18,691 nucleotides of DNA from an uncultured bacterium (lineage in GTDB: Bacteria > Actinomycetota > Coriobacteriia > Coriobacteriales > Coriobacteriaceae): the NCBI GenBank assembly GCA_905215275.1, contig CAJMPE010000013.1:1-18691 (forward strand), given 5' to 3'. Shown here in pieces: positions 15,100-18,691 of this stretch (position 1 is its first letter; every line of letters begins with the position of its first letter). The position numbers and the translations under genes are program-made. The notes below the pieces were generated by a model. That model was not told where the DNA came from, did not search any database, and worked only from the letters and a program-made list of their open reading frames with translations.

Positions 15100-16287
15100 T
15101 CACTCCAAGTCAAGCAATCGTTTGTAGACATCGAGGCCCTTGAGCAAAATTTCCTCATCAAAGAGCATGGTATCAGTGTGAAGAGCGCTCATCGCATAGG
15201 CTGGGCAGCCATCAGCGTCAATCGGGTTTTCTTGCGCCTCCGGCACGCCCGTGCCCAGCAGGAAGAACACGCCCGGCAGATGGCGCTGATAGAAGGCGAA
15301 GTCCTCGGCAATCAGCAAAGGCTCATCCACGAGCTGCAGCTCGGGCAAGGCAGACGCGACATTGGCAAATAACTCGGGGTCGTTGTCGACCGGCGGATAG
15401 CCCTCGGCAAAATCGAGATCGTACGTGCAGCCCGTTGCGGCGCAGGCATCGTCCAGCACGCGGCGCACGCCCTCGCGTGCCCGGTCGAACATGTCGTCTG
15501 TAAACACACGCAGGCTGCCGGCAACATGGGCCTCCCCCGCCACCGTGTTGCAGACGGTACCGGCCTGCAGCAGACCAAACTTGCCGATACAGGGCTCGTC
15601 GGTGCCCAGCTCGTCCATCAGCTCGCGCTCGGCAACCAAAAACTTCGCTGCCGCCAAGGCCGCATCGTGCGACTCCCCAACCGGCACACCATAGGTCTTA
15701 GCAATATGGATACTCGTACCGTGAATATGGATGTGTGTCTCGCTCGAACGCGCCAGCAGCGGGCCGGAACAACTCGCCAACGTGCCGGCAGGCAAATCGG
15801 GCCACACGTGAAAGCCAAAAATTCGGTCGACCCCATAGCGCTCGAACACGCCGCTCTCGCATACCGTCTTGGCGCCACCAGTCGTTTCCTCGGCCGGCTG
15901 GAACACAAAGAGCACGTTGCGCCTCATGGCGCCCGGCTGCTCGCGAATCGTGCGGTCGACATACGTCGCGGCGGCAAGTGCCATAGTCATGTGTCCGTCA
16001 TGCCCGCAAGCGTGCATCTTGCCGGGATGCGTCGAGGCAAAGGCCGCACCCGTTGCCTCGACAATGGGTAGCGCATCCATGTCGGCGCGAATCGCCGTGG
16101 CATGCGTGGCACCAACGCCAGAGTCGAAGAAAGCGCAGACGCAGCTGGGGCACGGATGGGTCACCTCGCAAGCGAGCGGTGCCAGCACGCCCTCGATATA
16201 GGCTATGGTTTGCGGAAGATCGAAATCGAGCTCCGGAATGCGATGCAGGTCGCGGCGATAGCGACGGAGTTCTTGGAGCTCGATCAT
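15100..16287 (-). CDS. M20 family amidohydrolase (N-acyl amino acid hydrolase-like)
   Basis: A 395-residue zinc hydrolase of the M20D amidohydrolase branch, which removes acyl groups from N-acyl amino acids and related amides. Family residues are present: RRDLHRIPELDF at the start, RADMDALPI (68-75), MHACGHDGHM with metal ligands C94 and H96, FQPAEE with E133/E134, GFHVWPDLPAGT with H160, and a late His in SALHTDTM. The lid-domain segment usually read as a GxxxHxxxP motif is here HGTSIHIAKTYGVPVGESHDAALAA, a variant. The frame extends 28 codons upstream, but ATG 16287 begins the conserved N-terminus and has AGGGA upstream. It faces a lysine-riboswitch-controlled lysA-like gene. N-acetyl-diaminopimelate deacetylase activity is possible but not shown. 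It is translationally coupled to a small membrane protein. Confidence 0.88.
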   Translation of the reverse strand: MIELQELRRYRRDLHRIPELDFDLPQTIAYIEGVLAPLACEVTHPCPSCVCAFFDSGVGATHATAIRADMDALPIVEATGAAFASTHPGKMHACGHDGHMTMALAAATYVDRTIREQPGAMRRNVLFVFQPAEETTGGAKTVCESGVFERYGVDRIFGFHVWPDLPAGTLASCSGPLLARSSETHIHIHGTSIHIAKTYGVPVGESHDAALAAAKFLVAERELMDELGTDEPCIGKFGLLQAGTVCNTVAGEAHVAGSLRVFTDDMFDRAREGVRRVLDDACAATGCTYDLDFAEGYPPVDNDPELFANVASALPELQLVDEPLLIAEDFAFYQRHLPGVFFLLGTGVPEAQENPIDADGCPAYAMSALHTDTMLFDEEILLKGLDVYKRLLDLE

Positions 16288-16397
16288 AGAGGATCCCTTC
16301 GTGAGGCATATCTGTTGCAACTTATTGTGATGCAGGATTGTGGCACACATGTTTCCAGCATATTGCTGCATTTTTTAAACGTTATATACGAATACTC

Positions 16398-16426
16398 TTG
16401 TTTGGTAAAGTGCAACGTGGTAGGGT
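16398..16426 (+). promoter_or_regulatory. Candidate promoter of the lysine-riboswitch transcript
   Basis: TTGTTT (16398-16403) and TAGGGT (16421-16426) are spaced by 17 bp. The predicted transcript would start around 16433, just before the riboswitch begins at 16438. The fit of position supports it; the -10 is not ideal. Confidence 0.5.
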
Positions 16427-16437
16427 CGTTACCACTT

Positions 16438-16594
16438 GATAGAGGCGCGGGCACGAAGAACCGCGGGCGAGCCGGCAGGCTTTGACCCCGCGGGAAGGCG
16501 AAACCCGCCGAACTGGGCTTTTCGGGCACGAACAACCTGGTGGGCCTGCGGGAAACACCCACAGGACTGTCTGCAGCAATGCGGGAGCGCTATC
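16438..16594 (+). ncRNA. Lysine riboswitch (L box) aptamer
   Basis: The 5' end GATAGAGGCGCG and the 3' end GGAGCGCTATC form the P1 stem and match the conserved ends of L-box RNAs such as the one before Bacillus subtilis lysC. Inside, GGGAAGGCGAAACCCGCCGAA (split here as GGGAAGGCG at 16492-16500, then AAACCCGCCGAA) and AGGACTGTC at 16563-16571 match the conserved multi-helix core. Spacing and order are as expected for a five-helix aptamer of about 157 bases. L-box RNAs bind lysine and turn off lysine synthesis or uptake genes, consistent with the downstream diaminopimelate decarboxylase-like ORF at 16666. Confidence 0.9.
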
Positions 16595-16655
16595 CGGACA
16601 TTGGGTCCACGCTATGCGGACTCGATGCGCAGATGGCGCCGTCTGGATAGCGAGG
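16588..16655 (+). promoter_or_regulatory. Riboswitch expression platform, likely translational
   Basis: GGATAGCG (16645-16652) is an exact complement of CGCTATCC (16588-16595), which contains the 3' strand of P1. A second copy, CGCTAT at 16610-16615, also pairs with ATAGCG. The complement directly abuts the AGG ribosome site (16653-16655) of the ATG at 16666. There is no T-run, so switching probably acts on ribosome access rather than termination. Confidence 0.6.
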
Positions 16656-16665
16656 TTTACGGGAC

Positions 16666-17832
16666 ATGGCATTGACCCCCAACGAGGCATATGCGGCCAA
16701 GCAGCCGTTTGTGGACAAGGAGACGCTCGAGCATATCGTCGAGCAGTTCCCCACGCCGTTTCATCTATATGACGAGGCGGGCATCCGCCGCAACATGCAA
16801 GAGGTGCGCGATGCCTTTGCATGGAACCCGGGCTTTAAGGAATACTTTGCCGTCAAGGCCAATCCCAACCCGGCGCTCATTTCCATTCTCAACGAATACG
16901 GCTGTGGCTGCGATTGTTCAAGCTACACCGAGCTCATGATCGCCCGCTCGCTGGGCATCACGGGACACGACATCATGTTCTCGTCCAACGACACGCCGGC
17001 AGCGGACTTTGAGCTCGCCGACAAACTGGGCGCCATCGTCAACTTTGACGACATCAGCCACATCGAGTTCTTTGAGCGCGTTGCGGGGCCCATCCCCAAG
17101 ACGGTCAGTTGCCGCTTTAATCCGGGCGGACTGTTCCAGCTCTCCAACGGCATCATGGATAACCCCGGCGACTCCAAATACGGCATGACCACCGAGCAAC
17201 TCTTCGAGGCCTTCCGCATACTCAAAGCCAAGGGCGCCGAGGACTTTGGCATCCACGCATTCCTTGCCAGCAACACCGTCACCAACGACTACTACCCCAA
17301 GCTCGCGCGCATCCTCTTTGAGCTTGCCGTGCGCCTGGAGCGCGAGATGCTGCGCCCGGTCAAAGAGGTCTCCGATTACGTCATCGATACGTCGAACATT
17401 CCGGCGGCGGGGCTGAAAGCGCGCATTTCCGACCTGTTTTTGCAGAACGACAACGACGCCATTACGGTGCATTGCATCAGCTTCGGCTTTAAATACGGCC
17501 TGCCGCTTGAATCCGACCTTGTGTTTGACGTGCGCTGCCTGCCGAACCCGTTCTACGTGGAGGAGCTGCGTGAACATACCGGCCTTGAAGCGCCCGTGCG
17601 CGACTACGTGATGAACTGCAAGGAAACCGAGGGCTTTAAAACCCGCTTTACGGACATGATCGATTACATGCTGCCGCTCTACATTCAGGAGGGCAAAAGC
17701 CAGCTTGTCATCGCGGTCGGATGCACCGGCGGGCATCACCGCTCCGTGGCGCTTGCGCAGTATATGCACGATCACCTTGTCGCAAACGGCGTTCACGCCA
17801 CGGTCTCGCACCGGGATATCACGAAAGAATAA
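16666..17832 (+). CDS. lysA: Chimeric ORF: LysA-like decarboxylase N-terminal half joined in frame to RapZ C-terminal domain
   Basis: The 388-residue ORF is made of two unrelated parts. Residues 1 to about 225 are the PLP-barrel half of a diaminopimelate/ornithine decarboxylase-type enzyme: FPTPFHLYDEAGIRRN, Schiff-base Lys64 in YFAVKANPNP, GCDCSSYTEL, SCRFNPGG, KYGMT and FGIHAF. The C-terminal beta domain with its catalytic Cys motif is missing. From about residue 226 the protein is RapZ C-terminal domain: REMLRPVKEVSDYVIDTSN, SFGFKYG, DVRCLPNPF and GCTGGHHRSV. The RapZ P-loop half is missing. Neither enzyme could be complete. The lysine riboswitch upstream fits the first half; whiA 20 bp downstream fits the second. 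The start at 16666 is the first ATG after the riboswitch. A misassembly joining two genomes is the likeliest cause. Confidence 0.85.
   Translation: MALTPNEAYAAKQPFVDKETLEHIVEQFPTPFHLYDEAGIRRNMQEVRDAFAWNPGFKEYFAVKANPNPALISILNEYGCGCDCSSYTELMIARSLGITGHDIMFSSNDTPAADFELADKLGAIVNFDDISHIEFFERVAGPIPKTVSCRFNPGGLFQLSNGIMDNPGDSKYGMTTEQLFEAFRILKAKGAEDFGIHAFLASNTVTNDYYPKLARILFELAVRLEREMLRPVKEVSDYVIDTSNIPAAGLKARISDLFLQNDNDAITVHCISFGFKYGLPLESDLVFDVRCLPNPFYVEELREHTGLEAPVRDYVMNCKETEGFKTRFTDMIDYMLPLYIQEGKSQLVIAVGCTGGHHRSVALAQYMHDHLVANGVHATVSHRDITKE
17325..17350. other. Probable contig chimera junction
   Basis: Decarboxylase-like sequence ends with LARILFELAVRLE and RapZ sequence begins with EREMLRPVKE. The shared run around CGCCTGGAGCGCGAG (17332-17346) would be compatible with either gene, so a short identical stretch could have allowed an assembler to cross from one genome to the other. 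Text style changes here: codons such as AAA, CGT and GCG become more common downstream. Confidence 0.7.
17341..17832 (+). other. rapZ: 3' part of a rapZ-like gene (RNase adapter/nucleotide-binding protein, C-terminal domain)
   Basis: About 163 residues of the RapZ C-terminal domain, which in E. coli binds small RNA and GlcN6P and works with RNase E. In Gram-positives the protein (YvcJ type) has a less clear role. Landmarks are VIDTSN, SFGFKYGLPLESD, DVRCLPNPF, VGCTGGHHRSVALA and the usual C-terminal ending, VSHRDI. The N-terminal Walker A domain is absent because the upstream part is a different gene. A whiA gene follows 20 bp later, a conserved Gram-positive pairing. In actinobacteria a yvcK-type gene normally separates them; its absence here points to a Clostridia source. 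Confidence 0.85.
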
Positions 17833-17852
17833 AGCGGGAGGGAGCCGTTTTC

Positions 17853-18691
17853 ATGTCATTTGCTGCGGATTGCAAGCAAGAGCTGTGTATGATTGAAAAT
17901 AAGCGCGCGTGCTGTTTGAAAGCGGAATGCTACGGCCTTCTGCTTTTTTCAAAGTGTTTTTCCGCGCGGGAATCGCAGATGGTATGCGAAAATGCCGCCG
18001 TTGCACGCCGTGTGGCGGAGGCCGCCGCCGGTTCGGCCGGTGTATACGCCGAGGTGCGCTCGCAGTTAAGGCGCAAGAATATCGGCGCGTATGCCATCAC
18101 CATTCCGGGTGAAGCCGCACGCATTCAGATGATCCGTTCGTTCGGGCACGATGAGAATGACGTGAACCTGCATATTCATGAGGAAAATCTGCAAAAAGAC
18201 TGCTGCATTTCGGCGTTTTTGCGCGGTGTGTTCCTCATCTGCGGCACGGTCACAGACCCGCAGAAGGAGTATCACCTTGAGTTTTCCACGCCGTACCTGC
18301 ACCTTGCGGAAGACCTTGTGGGCGTTCTGCACCGCGTGAAGGCCGCACAGCTTTCGCCGTCCATTGCACGCAGAAAAAGCAGCTACATTGTCTACATAAA
18401 GGAAAGCGCCGCCATTGAGGATTTCCTCACGCTGACGGGTGCGGTAAACTCCGCCATGAACCTGATGCAGATCAAAATGTACAAGGAGACCTACAACAAT
18501 TTAAACCGTGTCTCGAACTGCGAGACCGCGAATCTTGATAAAACGTACTCTGCTGCAACAAAGCAGATTGCCGCCATTGCGCTCATCAGCGACAAGGTGG
18601 GGCTGGACGAGCTGCCCGCCGACCTGCGCGAGGCCGCCGTTTTGCGGCTGGAAAACCCAGAAATGTCGCTGCGCGAAATGGGGGAGCGGCT
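17853..18691 (+). CDS. whiA: DNA-binding protein WhiA, 3' truncated by the window edge
   Basis: The frame is open for 279 codons to the edge of the window. It starts at ATG 17853 after a strong GGGAGGGAG ribosome site. The protein begins MSFAADCKQELC, the typical WhiA start. It has the LAGLIDADG-like N-terminal fold (CCLKAECYGLLLF, then AFLRGVFLICGTVTDPQKEYHLEF near 125-148), the middle segment SSYIVYIKESAAIEDFLTLTGA, and NRVSNCETANLDKT. The final visible residues, PEMSLREMGERL, open the C-terminal helix-turn-helix, whose end is cut off. WhiA is a regulator of division and sporulation genes in actinobacteria and affects division in firmicutes; it is not a nuclease. The Cys-rich early segment and gene order look clostridial, unlike the rest of the window. 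Confidence 0.92.
   Translation, partial: MSFAADCKQELCMIENKRACCLKAECYGLLLFSKCFSARESQMVCENAAVARRVAEAAAGSAGVYAEVRSQLRRKNIGAYAITIPGEAARIQMIRSFGHDENDVNLHIHEENLQKDCCISAFLRGVFLICGTVTDPQKEYHLEFSTPYLHLAEDLVGVLHRVKAAQLSPSIARRKSSYIVYIKESAAIEDFLTLTGAVNSAMNLMQIKMYKETYNNLNRVSNCETANLDKTYSAATKQIAAIALISDKVGLDELPADLREAAVLRLENPEMSLREMGER

Noticed and set aside
16436..16675. Open frames inside the riboswitch
   Set aside because: The conserved structured RNA explains this stretch, and the predicted peptides resemble nothing.
16918..17811. A 297-codon minus-strand frame spanning the chimera junction
   Set aside because: It is antisense to the LysA/RapZ ORF, and no motif supports it.
17853..18691. LAGLIDADG homing endonuclease
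   Set aside because: The fold resemblance is that of WhiA, which has lost nuclease residues. The start, the middle segment and the emerging C-terminal HTH identify WhiA.
1..18691. CRISPR arrays, tRNA or rRNA genes, insertion sequences, phage genes
   Set aside because: No regularly spaced repeats, cloverleaf sequences, transposase motifs or phage proteins were seen by eye on either strand.

Overview
The window looks like a chromosome segment of a high-GC gut actinobacterium of the class Coriobacteriia. Collinsella is my best guess. It rests on GC-rich codon use, compact intergenic regions and the mix of ECF transport, M20 peptidases and MFS transporters. It is inference from the look of the proteins, not a database result. 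The last ~1.35 kb does not fit. Near 17.33-17.35 kb a diaminopimelate decarboxylase-like gene runs in frame into the C-terminal half of RapZ, followed 20 bp later by whiA. That gene order and the protein sequence look like a Clostridia/Oscillospirales genome. The simplest reading is a chimeric (misassembled) contig end.

Layout. 1-1368: the 3' part of an ECF-transporter ATPase gene and ecfT, closed by a strong terminator. 1493-3580 (minus strand): an ATP-grasp carboxylate-amine ligase followed by an Asp/Glu racemase, a pairing that suggests D-aspartate supply and ligation in peptidoglycan cross-bridge synthesis. 3581-3894: a regulatory gap with SoxR/MerR-operator-like dyads. 3895-5028: a secreted coiled-coil protein with a lysozyme-like C-terminal domain, closed by a bidirectional terminator. 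5073-7481 (minus strand): an apparent operon of a membrane-anchored FxLYD protein, a small HTH protein and a membrane-tethered Ser/Thr protein kinase.

7641-14752 (plus strand): a putative catabolic locus. It holds an old-yellow-enzyme/2,4-dienoyl-CoA-reductase-type flavo-iron-sulfur oxidoreductase, the two split subunits of an aconitase X-type dehydratase (large and swivel), an M20 dipeptidase-like hydrolase and a 12-TM MFS transporter. The first three genes are tightly spaced (21 and 14 bp). The last two follow after 110 and 53 bp gaps. Together they suggest uptake, release and dehydration/reduction of a small hydroxylated or amino-acid-like substrate that I cannot identify.

14777-16287 (minus strand): an M20 amidohydrolase translationally coupled to a small membrane protein. 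16398-16655: a promoter, a clear lysine riboswitch and an apparent translational expression platform, leading into the lysA-like part of the chimeric ORF.

No tRNA, rRNA, CRISPR array or insertion sequence was recognised.
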